From Bacteroidota bacterium (GTDB lineage: Bacteria > Bacteroidota > Ignavibacteria > Kapaibacteriales > Kapaibacteriaceae), in assembly GCA_018266735.1 (NCBI GenBank), contig JAFDZT010000008.1:1-64000 (forward strand): 64,000 nucleotides of DNA, given 5' to 3'. Under the pieces are notes generated by a model. The model did no database searches, was not told where the DNA came from, and saw only the letters and a list, made by a program, of their open reading frames with translations. Below are positions 35,339 to 44,592 of this stretch, in pieces. The translations under genes and the position numbers were made by a program. The first letter of the stretch is position 1. Each line of letters begins with the position of its first letter.

Positions 35339-35351
35339 GGTCGCCTGTCTG

Positions 35352-38120
35352 CTACGGAATGGAGAGGATCGTTGTCTGAGAGCAAGTTAGTCCATCCGAC
35401 GCTACGATACTATAGGCGCCGGGGATGGTGGCAAGGGCGGCAAGGTCGATCTCGACCTGTTGCGGCATCGATCCCAGAACAACCGTGCCCACGAGGCTTG
35501 TTCGACCGCAGGCATCGACAAGTGTGAGAGTGACCGTAGAGCCGTCGCGGCCGCTCACGCTCACGGTGCATCGATCGCCATGTGGCACAGGGTGTGGTGT
35601 CGGACCCGAGATCCGCAGTTCGTTCGAAGGGCGTACGGTTTCGGAGATGCTAGTTGTCGAGATCTGATACCCGGAACCACACAAACGAACGCTGTTGCGA
35701 ATGCTTCGAGGAATGGTCTTGAACAGCATGTCGGTGCAGTGTTTCTTCCGTTCTCCGCGCGGAGCGTACCAGACGGTGCACTGTGCAGAATCACCGGGCT
35801 GCAGTGTGTCGGTCCCCGGTAGGTCGGCGATCCAGAAGTACGGCCCACTCTTCGCGCGATACGATGCAAGCGCCAGACTGTCGTATCCCGTCCACACGAA
35901 CGACGTGGTCCCAACGTTGCGGATCATCAACACGCGCGAGGCAGAGTCGGCAACCTGTACACTGTCGAACGTGATATCCCGCACCTGGATCTTTGGTTGT
36001 TGATAGTCCACTTCAACGGCGGTGAGCAGCATTTCGTGACAGTTCACTTCAGCACGCAGCGTGTCGCGTGTGAGCGTGAATGCCGACATCGAACAGCAGA
36101 TCTGGATATCTGCCGAGTCTCCCGGTGCCAGTGTGAGTCGGTCGCGATCGACCGTGAAGATCGAGTTCGGATTCTGCATGTGGATGTCGGTCAGCCGCAA
36201 TGCCGAGTCCGCACTAGTGTTCACGATATGCAGGAACTTGCATCGTTTCTCCGCTGCATTCATGAGTCCATACTGCATCGTCGTACTGTCCACCTTCCAC
36301 ACATCGGGCTGATAGTGGAACGTTCGTTGCAGCCATGTTCCGTTCACCGCGCGAACGAGGACCGTGGCCGAAGCCGGCCGACGGAGGTCCGTGGCTTGCA
36401 ACGATGCATAAAGGTAGCTTTTGTTCAGTTGCTCCTGGACGATCATTTCCATGTTGTCCTTCGACGTCAGGAACATGTCGTACAACCCACCGCACACTTG
36501 CGGGTTCTTGAGAGTAGCGCGCAGTTCGTACTGTCCGCACTGTGCCCGTCCGGATTGCTCGAGAACGATCGTGTCGGAACACGGCAACGACATGTCCATG
36601 GCAACCGGAGAACCGAACGCACCCGGTACCGTGTCGTTCGCAACGCGCGACCCGTAGTTCCACACCATGAATCGCACACTGTCCGATGTTGCGGCGATCC
36701 GATACACATACGATGTATCCGACGGAAGCGTCACGCGATAGGCCACATAGGGCGTTCCTGCAACGACCGTGCGATCGGCTGCCCATCGTGTTGCAATGTC
36801 GACCCCATCCATCACGATACGCGACGCCTGATCGGCTCGGCAGACGAGCGTCAAGAACTGGTCCACGCCCACATCGGCCGTGGCGAGCACGCACCGATCG
36901 ATCCATCGCGCCACCGGAGGGATCACTTGCATCATCGACGTGCTGGCATCGAACGCTCCTGCGACAAGCGTAGAACTTGCATAGGCCTTGCCATACTGGA
37001 CGCAATGAGTTGGACGTGAACACACGTACTCCGCTGCAGTGTCCACTCTGTCGATCCGGTACGATGCACGAGCTTGCAGGGTGGCAAGGAGTCGAAGCGA
37101 ACCGTCGGCATTGCGTACAGAGATCGTCGTCGTGTCCTGCGTTGCAATGAACTGCAGCACATCACCACGTTCATCGTCGGCACCCTGACCTGGCCGGGCA
37201 GCACTGGGACGACGGTCCGGATCCGCGAGGATGGGTGCACACACGAACGATGTTCCGGCAAGTGCCGTGGGGATCATGGCCTCGCACAGCAGATTGCGGA
37301 TCCTGACGCCATCGAACGTCCTGCCGGAAACGGTCCACATGTTCGGATACCGAAGGAGGGCCCCACGTTGATGTCCGCTCAGCACGGCAACCGGCTTCGA
37401 ACTTTGAATGCGCGTCCCGGTGATGTCCGATCGCCAATCCCGTGTGAACGCCGTGCTTTCCGAACCGAGCATGAGCACGGTTTGATTCTTCTGTAGCGTG
37501 ATCGTGTTCGTTGCGTTGGCAGGGAACGCCGGACTTGTGATGCCGGCACGCAAGGCATAGGTGGGCGTGATCCGTACCACCGTGTTGTCTTCTGCTGCCA
37601 CGATCACGAACTCGCCACTCGCGCTCACCGTCCCCGGAGGTGTACCCGATTGGTCCTGATAAATGCTGGCCACCACATGGTCTGTTCCCCAGGAGCGGAC
37701 AGGGATATGCTGGATGGACTCAAGGATGGACCGCGTACGTTGATACGACGTAACGGCAATGGGCACATCGGCCGAGACCACGACACCGCGCGCATCCGGC
37801 TCACCGACCACCGATTCTACAAAGGTCCGCGGGATCGACATCGTCACGATGGAATCGGCAACGAGCGGGAAGGTGCGATCGAGCGGAATGCCCACATCAC
37901 CGCCCGACGAGAAGATGTTCACCGTGCCATTGTAGTGCGAACGAATACAGATCTGGATCGACCAGTTCGTGTCCTGCTCACTCGATCCCTTGAGATAGCT
38001 CGGGAAGCCGAGGATGAATTTCTTCCCTTCGAGGATCGTCGACGTGCCTCGCGTATCCGAGGCGTGAACGATGCCTGTCACACAGAGAAGAAGAGCTATG
38101 ATCACAGCACTGCACTTCAT
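35352..38120 (-). CDS. large secreted protein with IgGFc-binding-like N-domain and T9SS-like tail
   Basis: The 922-residue product has a signal peptide (MKCSAVIIALLLCVTGIVHA). Residues ~25-430 resemble the IgGFc-binding-protein N-terminal domain, with the pattern GKKFILGFPSYL, VPIAVTSYQR and KPVAVLSGHQRG. Cys-containing Ig-like domains follow (residues ~520-840, with VQVADSASRVLMIRNVGTTSF). The C-terminus (PTPHPVPHGDRCTVSVSG, VTLTLVDACGRTSL, TIPGAYSIVASDG) looks like a T9SS sorting domain. It is probably surface-exposed and adhesive, but that is inference. The ATG at 38120 avoids the promoter of the divergent ligase gene. Confidence 0.72.
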   Translation of the reverse strand: MKCSAVIIALLLCVTGIVHASDTRGTSTILEGKKFILGFPSYLKGSSEQDTNWSIQICIRSHYNGTVNIFSSGGDVGIPLDRTFPLVADSIVTMSIPRTFVESVVGEPDARGVVVSADVPIAVTSYQRTRSILESIQHIPVRSWGTDHVVASIYQDQSGTPPGTVSASGEFVIVAAEDNTVVRITPTYALRAGITSPAFPANATNTITLQKNQTVLMLGSESTAFTRDWRSDITGTRIQSSKPVAVLSGHQRGALLRYPNMWTVSGRTFDGVRIRNLLCEAMIPTALAGTSFVCAPILADPDRRPSAARPGQGADDERGDVLQFIATQDTTTISVRNADGSLRLLATLQARASYRIDRVDTAAEYVCSRPTHCVQYGKAYASSTLVAGAFDASTSMMQVIPPVARWIDRCVLATADVGVDQFLTLVCRADQASRIVMDGVDIATRWAADRTVVAGTPYVAYRVTLPSDTSYVYRIAATSDSVRFMVWNYGSRVANDTVPGAFGSPVAMDMSLPCSDTIVLEQSGRAQCGQYELRATLKNPQVCGGLYDMFLTSKDNMEMIVQEQLNKSYLYASLQATDLRRPASATVLVRAVNGTWLQRTFHYQPDVWKVDSTTMQYGLMNAAEKRCKFLHIVNTSADSALRLTDIHMQNPNSIFTVDRDRLTLAPGDSADIQICCSMSAFTLTRDTLRAEVNCHEMLLTAVEVDYQQPKIQVRDITFDSVQVADSASRVLMIRNVGTTSFVWTGYDSLALASYRAKSGPYFWIADLPGTDTLQPGDSAQCTVWYAPRGERKKHCTDMLFKTIPRSIRNSVRLCGSGYQISTTSISETVRPSNELRISGPTPHPVPHGDRCTVSVSGRDGSTVTLTLVDACGRTSLVGTVVLGSMPQQVEIDLAALATIPGAYSIVASDGLTCSQTTILSIP

Positions 38121-38186
38121 ACGATTTCTACTCTGAGAAGGGGTTCGATCCATGACATTCTACCGACAAGGAAGGATGAGAACGGT

Positions 38187-38194
38187 TACATTTG
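38187..38194 (+). promoter_or_regulatory. -7 element TACATTTG for the acyl-CoA ligase gene
   Basis: An exact TAnnTTTG match ends 7 nt before the ATG at 38202, predicting a leaderless or nearly leaderless mRNA. Confidence 0.5.
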
Positions 38195-38201
38195 CAGCGA
38201 T

Positions 38202-39827
38202 ATGACACAACACGACTACCCATTCGCCTCGATCGGTGCCCTCATGGCGCACCATGCAACGAACTCGGCCGACGCTGTGTTCCTTGTGTACTACGACGAA
38301 CACAGGAAACGCTCACAGCAAACCTACGGACAGTTCGTGCACGATGCTCGACAGACAGCGGCATTGTTGGTGGACCATGGTGTACGAAGGGGTGGTCGCG
38401 TTGCCATTGCCGGACATAATCATCCCGATACCATCGTTACCTACTTCGCCTGCTGGCTGCTCGGTGCTTGCGCCGTGCCATTGAATATGACGGAAGACGA
38501 CGACCGATTGGAGTACATCCTTGCAAACTCCGGCGCATCCGTGGTGATGTGTCGATCCGTCTACATGGATCGCATGCATCACCTTCGGCAACGCCTCGAT
38601 GCATCTCGAACGCCCGTCATCATCGAGCAGGACACGGAGACCGAGCATCCCTCCTACCCTTCCCTCCTTCACGCCCAGGTCCCGCATCCCTTTCCTGCAT
38701 TCGACAAGGACATGCTACAGGACGAATGCCTGATCGTGTACACGAGCGGGACAACGGGGAATCCGAAGGGCGTGGTGCTCATCCAGCAGAATCTGTTCGC
38801 CGACGGGATCGACATTGCAGCGTGGCATGGCATCACGGCCGATCAGCGCATGATGTGCGTGCTGCCGGTGCATCATGTGAATGGCACCATCGTGACCCAC
38901 GTGACGCCGTTCATTGCCGGTGCCAGTGTGGTCCTGCTTCGCAAGTTCCAAACCGATACGTTCTTCCGAACGATCCTCGATGAGGGCGTCCACGTGGTGA
39001 GCGTTGTGCCAACATTGCTGGCCTTCCTGCTCGATGCCAATGCACAGGAACTTGGTGTGAAGGCGGCGGGGTTCCGACATATCATCTGTGGCGCGGGACC
39101 TCTGACGTGCGAACTGGCCGATGCCTTCGAACGTCGATATGCGATCCCGATCATGCATGGCTACGGACTCTCCGAGACCACATGCTATTCGTGCTTCATT
39201 CCTACCGATCTCTCAGCCGAGGAACACCGTCATTGGATGCAGGACCTTGGCTTCCCTACCATCGGTATTCCCATCCCGTCGAACGAGATGGCCATTCACG
39301 ATGCGAACGGTACGGCGCTCGGTGAGAACGAACGCGGAGAGATCGTTATCCGCGGCGCGAACGTGATGAAGGAATACTATGCGAATCCAAAAGCAAATGC
39401 CGATGCATTCACGCACGGCTGGTTTCGATCGGGTGACGAAGGATTCTTCGTGCGTGACGATGCGGGACGACCATACTTCTTCATCACCGGTCGATTGAAG
39501 GAGCTCATCATTCGTGGTGGCGTGAATCTCGCGCCCCTCGAGATCGACGAAGTGATCTGTCGTGCACCCGGCGTTCGCGCCGGCATCTGCGTTGGCTTCG
39601 AGAACTCCATGTATGGAGAAGAGGTAGGTGCACTCGTCATCCGCAAGGATGAGCAGGTAACGGAAGACGACATTCTACGGTTCTGTCAGGAGCACCTGCC
39701 CTTCCACAAGGCACCAAAAGTGGTGCTCTTTACCGAGAACCTACCGGTAACGTCGACGGGAAAGTATCAGCGCAACAACGTGAAGCACTTGTTCGCCACA
39801 TGGAAGAACGCGCAGTTCCGACGCTGA
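38202..39827 (+). CDS. AMP-dependent acyl-CoA synthetase/ligase
   Basis: An ANL-superfamily enzyme that activates a carboxylic acid as acyl-AMP and then joins it to CoA. The 541-residue protein has the P-loop VYTSGTTGNPKGVVL (about residue 178), HGYGLSETTCYS, GWFRSGDEGFF, FFITGRLKELIIRGGVNLAPLEIDE and the catalytic C-terminal Lys in STGKYQR. The substrate cannot be fixed; fatty or aromatic acids are possible. An in-frame extension to 37650 would run antisense to the large secreted-protein gene and is rejected. It ends 2 nt from the convergent small membrane-protein gene. Confidence 0.87.
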   Translation: MTQHDYPFASIGALMAHHATNSADAVFLVYYDEHRKRSQQTYGQFVHDARQTAALLVDHGVRRGGRVAIAGHNHPDTIVTYFACWLLGACAVPLNMTEDDDRLEYILANSGASVVMCRSVYMDRMHHLRQRLDASRTPVIIEQDTETEHPSYPSLLHAQVPHPFPAFDKDMLQDECLIVYTSGTTGNPKGVVLIQQNLFADGIDIAAWHGITADQRMMCVLPVHHVNGTIVTHVTPFIAGASVVLLRKFQTDTFFRTILDEGVHVVSVVPTLLAFLLDANAQELGVKAAGFRHIICGAGPLTCELADAFERRYAIPIMHGYGLSETTCYSCFIPTDLSAEEHRHWMQDLGFPTIGIPIPSNEMAIHDANGTALGENERGEIVIRGANVMKEYYANPKANADAFTHGWFRSGDEGFFVRDDAGRPYFFITGRLKELIIRGGVNLAPLEIDEVICRAPGVRAGICVGFENSMYGEEVGALVIRKDEQVTEDDILRFCQEHLPFHKAPKVVLFTENLPVTSTGKYQRNNVKHLFATWKNAQFRR

Positions 39828-39829
39828 CC

Positions 39830-40348
39830 TTACTTGAGGTCCTTCGCTTTCACACCCGGCTGCGTGAGATAGAACTGTGAGCGGAACATCATGATATCTG
39901 CAGGCTCCATGGCCTTCGCCGGGTACCGCACCTTGACGATGTAGCCACCGCGGATCAAGCGTAGCATCGACCTCGGATCTTCGATCTCCGGATGCGTATA
40001 CGTGAGTTCTTCCAGCATTTCGTCGGTGAGCGCGGCCGTGTCGGACGGCACATAGAAATGGAAGAGCAACAGGCGATCACGTTCCTTCTTCATGGCCGTA
40101 TCGGACAGATGTTGCACCGTGATCTCCTTCACGCACCGCAGGATCCGCACGCTATCGTATTGCGGCACTTCAACGAAGAGCACGTTCGTGATCTCGTTGC
40201 GACGTGGATCGATCAGAGAATCGGTGACGGTATAGAACCCGTCGATCGACGTCACCGAGATACGGTACCAGATCAGAAGGGCGGCAAGGCCGATCCCGAT
40301 CCCAAGGACGATCCACAGGACCCATCGCGCCATCGGGCTCACACTCAT
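39830..40348 (-). CDS. membrane-anchored protein of unknown function
   Basis: The 172-residue product has one N-terminal membrane helix (VLWIVLGIGIGLAALLIWYRI) and a soluble alpha/beta domain rich in charged residues, with no family I recognise. The start overlaps the lipid-kinase-like gene stop by 4 nt, so the two are co-expressed. A role at the membrane alongside that enzyme is only suggested by position. Confidence 0.65.
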   Translation of the reverse strand: MSVSPMARWVLWIVLGIGIGLAALLIWYRISVTSIDGFYTVTDSLIDPRRNEITNVLFVEVPQYDSVRILRCVKEITVQHLSDTAMKKERDRLLLFHFYVPSDTAALTDEMLEELTYTHPEIEDPRSMLRLIRGGYIVKVRYPAKAMEPADIMMFRSQFYLTQPGVKAKDLK

Positions 40349-41001
40349 GGTATCACTCCACTAAAGCCAGGTTGTCCGAACGATCTGCATCCCAACTCCA
40401 ACAGCCACATCACGATGCCAATGCTCGTTGGCACCGAGATGTTATCGTCAACTTTCAACGACGTAGACCCTGCCTCCGTGACCCCTCCGACCACGGAACC
40501 AACAGCGCCGCACCAGAGGAATGTTGACGGAAGATCGTACAACGACCAGTACGTGAGCACCACGCCGAAGCCGGTGAGGATGAAGGTGACCGCCCCCACG
40601 AAGCTCTTATCCAAAAAGCGACGTCGTCCGTAGCGTCGTCCCACCAATGCGGCGAACGTATCCGACACGATCAGAATGGTGAAGGCCGTAACGGCGATGG
40701 ACGTAGGGAACAGCCACATGGTGAGTGTTGCCGCAATGAGCACCCACGACGCGCCGGTCAGTCGAAAGTGCTCGGCCTGCTTCTCATGCTGTCGGAGCAG
40801 CCCGCCCACGATCCGCATCATGAAGGCGCGCGTTGGACCGTGAAAATGCATGAGGACGTCGATGAGCAACGATGTGATCGTCATGCCGACAAGCAAACCG
40901 ATACCAAGCGAATGCGGGATCTGCAGGTAGATGATCGGGATCCCCAGCGAGGCAATGTGGATGGCCTTTCTCGCCAGTTCATTGCCGTATGTAATTTGCA
41001 T
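40345..41001 (-). CDS. CTP-dependent lipid kinase-like membrane protein (dolichol kinase / phosphatidate cytidylyltransferase family)
   Basis: The 218-residue product has about six membrane helices. Near its start is ELARKAIHIASLGIPIIYL, and LIVSDTFAALVGRRYGRRRFLDKSFVGAVTF follows in the middle. This matches the SEC59/VTE5/DGK-like CTP kinase branch, where SDxxAxxxGRxxG...KSxxG is the CTP site. It may phosphorylate a polyprenol, diacylglycerol or phytol-like lipid. The ATG at 41001 leaves 45 nt to the divergent ispE start. The upstream in-frame extension would overlap ispE and is rejected. Confidence 0.8.
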   Translation of the reverse strand: MQITYGNELARKAIHIASLGIPIIYLQIPHSLGIGLLVGMTITSLLIDVLMHFHGPTRAFMMRIVGGLLRQHEKQAEHFRLTGASWVLIAATLTMWLFPTSIAVTAFTILIVSDTFAALVGRRYGRRRFLDKSFVGAVTFILTGFGVVLTYWSLYDLPSTFLWCGAVGSVVGGVTEAGSTSLKVDDNISVPTSIGIVMWLLELGCRSFGQPGFSGVIP

Positions 41002-41046
41002 TCCGTCGGCGCTCACATCAGGTCCTTTTCTACTGCAAAGATCTCC

Positions 41047-41919
41047 ATGCCCACTCGTCATTGCCGTGCTCACGCCAAGATCAACATCGGTCTCGAAGTT
41101 CTCGGCAAACGGCCGGATGGCTTTCACGAGATCCGATCCGTCTTCGTGCCGATCTCCTTGGCCGACAACGTCACCGTTGACGATGCCGCCGTGGATTCCG
41201 TCATCTGCATTCCTGCCGTGACCGACACGGTCGAGTCCAATCTCGCCTATCGGGCCATGCAGGCGATACGCTCACGAGCGCATGCTTACGACCGAACCTC
41301 AAAGATAACGGTGGAGAAGCACATCCCGAGTGGTGGAGGGTTGGGTGGCGGTAGCAGTGACGCTGCAGCCGTGCTCACGCTCCTGCGCGACCATTGGTCG
41401 CTCACGCTCACGGCGTCTGATCTGTGGGATCTGGCCCTGCAGCTCGGAAGCGACGTCCCCTTCTTCCTTCGCAACCGACCATCGCTTGTCGAAGGTCGAG
41501 GTGAGCACGTGACCGACCTCGACGGCCACCTTCCGTATCACATCCTCGTCGTTCTTCCCGGCATTCATGTGTCGACGGCCGACGCCTATGCAGCGCTTGG
41601 ACGCGGACCGTTGACGGAGGCCGAAACAACAGCATCCCGTCGGTCACAGTTCCTTGCCACCGTGCAGCCTCTCCTTACCTCCACCCCACTGCTCGAACCA
41701 CCATCGGTGACTCCGGCGAACGACTTCGAGGCGGTGGTCTTCGACCGACATCCCTCGCTAGCCACGATCAAGGAAGAGCTCTATGCCCTTGGCGCCACCT
41801 ATGCTGCCATGAGTGGCAGTGGCTCCACCATGTATGGTCTCTTTGCAACGGAGGAAGGCGGCAAGGCGGCAGTGGAGCGGTTCGGCGAGCTGACTGCGTA
41901 TCTTTGCCGACCATTATGA
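41047..41919 (+). CDS. ispE: 4-diphosphocytidyl-2-C-methyl-D-erythritol kinase
   Basis: IspE phosphorylates CDP-methylerythritol in the MEP route to isoprenoids. The 290-residue GHMP kinase has AHAKINIGLEVLGKRPDGFHEI (about residues 9-30), the ATP loop IPSGGGLGGGSSDAAAVL, SDVPFFLRN, and the late AAMSGSGSTMYGLF. The start at 41047 matches the usual N-terminus. The stop overlaps the glgA start (ATGA). Confidence 0.94.
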   Translation: MPTRHCRAHAKINIGLEVLGKRPDGFHEIRSVFVPISLADNVTVDDAAVDSVICIPAVTDTVESNLAYRAMQAIRSRAHAYDRTSKITVEKHIPSGGGLGGGSSDAAAVLTLLRDHWSLTLTASDLWDLALQLGSDVPFFLRNRPSLVEGRGEHVTDLDGHLPYHILVVLPGIHVSTADAYAALGRGPLTEAETTASRRSQFLATVQPLLTSTPLLEPPSVTPANDFEAVVFDRHPSLATIKEELYALGATYAAMSGSGSTMYGLFATEEGGKAAVERFGELTAYLCRPL

Positions 41920-43394
41920 AGATCCTTGTCTCAGCAGCAGAGGTCGCCCCGTACGCCAAGGTTGGCGGATTGGCCGACATGACGGCGGCACTCCCGAAAG
42001 CATGGAGTGCGGCAGGCCACGACGTGATCGTCCTGCTCCCCCTCTATGGCACCATCGATACGGCCTTGTATGGTCTGCGCAAGACCGATCATGTGATCGG
42101 TGTGCCGTTCGGTGGATGGACGGAGTACGCCTCGTTGTGGGAAGGCACGCTTCCGGATTCAGAGGTGCCCGTCTACTTCCTCGACTCGCACGAGTACTAC
42201 GGACGTCAAGGCATCTACGGTTATCACGAAGGATTTCAAGACAACGACCGTCGGTTCATGTTCCTCTGTCGTGCCACCTTCGAAGTGGCGAAGGCACTAG
42301 GCTTCAAGCCCGACGTGATCCACGCCCACGACTATCACACTGCCATGTGCATGCCGATGCTGCATGTGCACTACAAGACCGATCCGCATTTCGATGGCAC
42401 GGCCGGTGTGTTCACGATCCATAACATGGCCTACCAAGGCATGTTCGATCCGCAACGTGTGCTGGAGTTCGGTGAGTTCGGCATGAAGGAATTCTATCCC
42501 GGTTCGTGGTTCGAACACGAGTCGGTGGTGAATGCCATGAAGGCCGGCATTCTCTTCGCCGATAAGGTGACGACGGTTTCTCCGACGTATGCACAGGAGA
42601 TCCGCTGGACGCCGGAGGGAATGGGATTGCAGGGGGCACTGCAAGCACGCGGTGGCGATCTGATCGGCGTGTTGAACGGGATCGATCGCACGGAGTGGGA
42701 CCCTTCCACAGACGAGTACTTGACCGTTCCGTACGACCTTGCTACGATCGAAAAGAAAGAGATCAACAAGCAGGCCTTGTTGACGGAGTTCGGCATTGAT
42801 GTGAGCGACAAGAGTCGAGACCTTCCTCTTGTTGGTATGGTCACGCGTCTTACAGAGCAAAAGGGCATCTCGCTCTTGCATGAAGCGTTGGAGCCGTTCA
42901 TTGCCAGCGGACAGATGCGACTTGTGATGCTCGGTAGTGGTGAGAAGCGATTCGAGGACTTCTTCCGACATCTCGCCGAACAGTATCCGCAACGCGTGCT
43001 CTTAGGTGTTGGCTATAACAATGCGCTCTCGCATCGCATCCAGGGTGCGTCGGACTTCTATCTCATGCCATCGAAGTTCGAACCCTGCGGCCTCACACAG
43101 ATGTATGCGCTCACGTATGGTGCGATACCGATCGTGCGCGCAACGGGTGGCTTGGCCGACACGGTGCAACAGTACGATCCGATCACGTTCACGGGCAACG
43201 GCATCCGATTCAATCGCTATACGGTGGACGATTGCAGTGCGGCGATCGGCGAGGCACTTCGTCTCTACAAACGTGAACCGCATTGGTCGCACCTGCGCAG
43301 GAATGCGATGTCCGTAGATCATTCGGCGGTTCGGTCCGCAGAGCAATACATCGACGTGTTCACGTGGGCACAAGAGCTCCACGCCCAACACTAA
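41916..43394 (+). CDS. glgA: glycogen synthase (ADP-glucose type)
   Basis: GlgA extends alpha-1,4-glucan from ADP-glucose (GT5). The 492-residue protein opens MKILVSAAEVAPYAKVGGLADM, with the KxGGL donor loop. It has HAHDYHTAMCMPML, FTIHNMAYQG, VTTVSPTYAQEIR, GVLNGIDRTEWDPSTD and the late FEPCGLTQMYALTYGAIPIVRATGGLADTV. The start overlaps ispE by 4 nt. The 3' end overlaps the convergent methyltransferase gene by 4 nt. No branching enzyme or glgC lies nearby. Confidence 0.95.
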   Translation: MKILVSAAEVAPYAKVGGLADMTAALPKAWSAAGHDVIVLLPLYGTIDTALYGLRKTDHVIGVPFGGWTEYASLWEGTLPDSEVPVYFLDSHEYYGRQGIYGYHEGFQDNDRRFMFLCRATFEVAKALGFKPDVIHAHDYHTAMCMPMLHVHYKTDPHFDGTAGVFTIHNMAYQGMFDPQRVLEFGEFGMKEFYPGSWFEHESVVNAMKAGILFADKVTTVSPTYAQEIRWTPEGMGLQGALQARGGDLIGVLNGIDRTEWDPSTDEYLTVPYDLATIEKKEINKQALLTEFGIDVSDKSRDLPLVGMVTRLTEQKGISLLHEALEPFIASGQMRLVMLGSGEKRFEDFFRHLAEQYPQRVLLGVGYNNALSHRIQGASDFYLMPSKFEPCGLTQMYALTYGAIPIVRATGGLADTVQQYDPITFTGNGIRFNRYTVDDCSAAIGEALRLYKREPHWSHLRRNAMSVDHSAVRSAEQYIDVFTWAQELHAQH

Positions 43395-44584
43395 GCACGT
43401 TGTAAGGCGAGCAACACTTCCAGTCCGGTGGTCCCCGGGAACATATCCATTGGCTCCAATGCCGTAGCCTTGTACCCTGCCGCCTTCCATTCCACGATCG
43501 TTCGACGGATCTCTTCCGGTCCGCAGAAAATGTGCACCACATTCCGCGGCTTTCGCGCGCCCAGTGTGGCGATCACATCCTTGGCGGTGCCGCTGCGAGG
43601 CGGATCGAGCACCACCACTTCGTGGTCGCGATGTACATGCGGAAGCGATCGTTGCAACGTGAGAGGCGTGATCATGGCCGTACGGGCCAACACCTTGCCA
43701 CCTGCCCGCTGGATGTTGTAGCGTGCATTGTTGACCGTTGCTTCATCGGCATCGATGGCAACAACATCGTGCACATTCTTTCCAAACGCAGCACCGAACA
43801 GTCCATAGCCACAGTAGAGATCGAGCACACGATCTTCGGTGGTGGCATTCGCATAGCCCAACACCTTGGACACGAAGACCGGCACCATGGAAAGGTTGAT
43901 CTGTGAGAACGAGAAGCAGCCCACCTGATACGTGACACCCTGCGATGTGATCGTGTAGACAGCATTCCCGAGCAGTTTCTTGGTGGCGAGACCGTGCAGC
44001 GGTCGTTCCTGTTCGAAGTAGTAACGCGAGGCCGATGGGTCGACGTACAACCACGCCGACGTGATGATCGGACATGCCACTTGCGCTGCTGTGATGCAAC
44101 GGCGTGCGGCGCGGATCACCTCGGCGTCCAGATGCCGTACGTTCAGGATGAGAACATGGTCCTCATACGTGCCACGCACGATCACGTGATTCATGGCCAT
44201 GCCAAGTGGCGACTTCACATTGTTCAAATGTCGTTCGATGGCACCATAGGCATCGAGGTGCGTCTTCGGCTCCAGAGCGTTGCTCAATGCTGCATCTGCT
44301 GCAGAACCATCGCCATGCACGAGGCGCACGGTCTTGCGTTCGTGCCATACACGTCGACGTGATGTGGTGCGATACGCGCGTGGCATGGGTGCTTCGACCA
44401 GCGGCAATAGCTGCATGGAAGCCGGTGCCACTTCGCCCATGGACCCAAGGAACTCCGTCACGGCACGCCGCTTCACCTGCAGTTCCTGTTCATAGGAGAG
44501 GTGGGCGAACGGTGCCGGCCCTGTTCCGATCTCGGTGCGATACGTGCGGGCCGCCAAGTCGAGGGCGCGTTCATAGGTTCTCAT
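43391..44584 (-). CDS. TrmA/RlmC-type RNA 5-methyluridine methyltransferase-like protein
   Basis: This family methylates C5 of uridine in tRNA or rRNA. The 397-residue product has an N-part like TrmA (LSYEQELQVKRRAVTEFLG) without the Fe-S cysteines of RlmC/D. The SAM domain reads LDLYCGYGLFGAAFG, VVAIDADEATVNNARYNIQ and VVLDPPRSGTAKDV. The catalytic loop is HIFCGPEEIRR, with the nucleophile Cys kept though the usual SCNP is changed. The ending MFPGTTGLEVLLALQ keeps the general-base Glu. The RNA target is uncertain. Confidence 0.8.
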   Translation of the reverse strand: MRTYERALDLAARTYRTEIGTGPAPFAHLSYEQELQVKRRAVTEFLGSMGEVAPASMQLLPLVEAPMPRAYRTTSRRRVWHERKTVRLVHGDGSAADAALSNALEPKTHLDAYGAIERHLNNVKSPLGMAMNHVIVRGTYEDHVLILNVRHLDAEVIRAARRCITAAQVACPIITSAWLYVDPSASRYYFEQERPLHGLATKKLLGNAVYTITSQGVTYQVGCFSFSQINLSMVPVFVSKVLGYANATTEDRVLDLYCGYGLFGAAFGKNVHDVVAIDADEATVNNARYNIQRAGGKVLARTAMITPLTLQRSLPHVHRDHEVVVLDPPRSGTAKDVIATLGARKPRNVVHIFCGPEEIRRTIVEWKAAGYKATALEPMDMFPGTTGLEVLLALQRA

Positions 44585-44592
44585 AGTTGTCC

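Noticed and set aside
37650..38201. An N-terminal extension of the acyl-CoA ligase
   Set aside because: It runs antisense to the signal-peptide end of the large secreted protein, and a promoter element lies just before the ATG at 38202.
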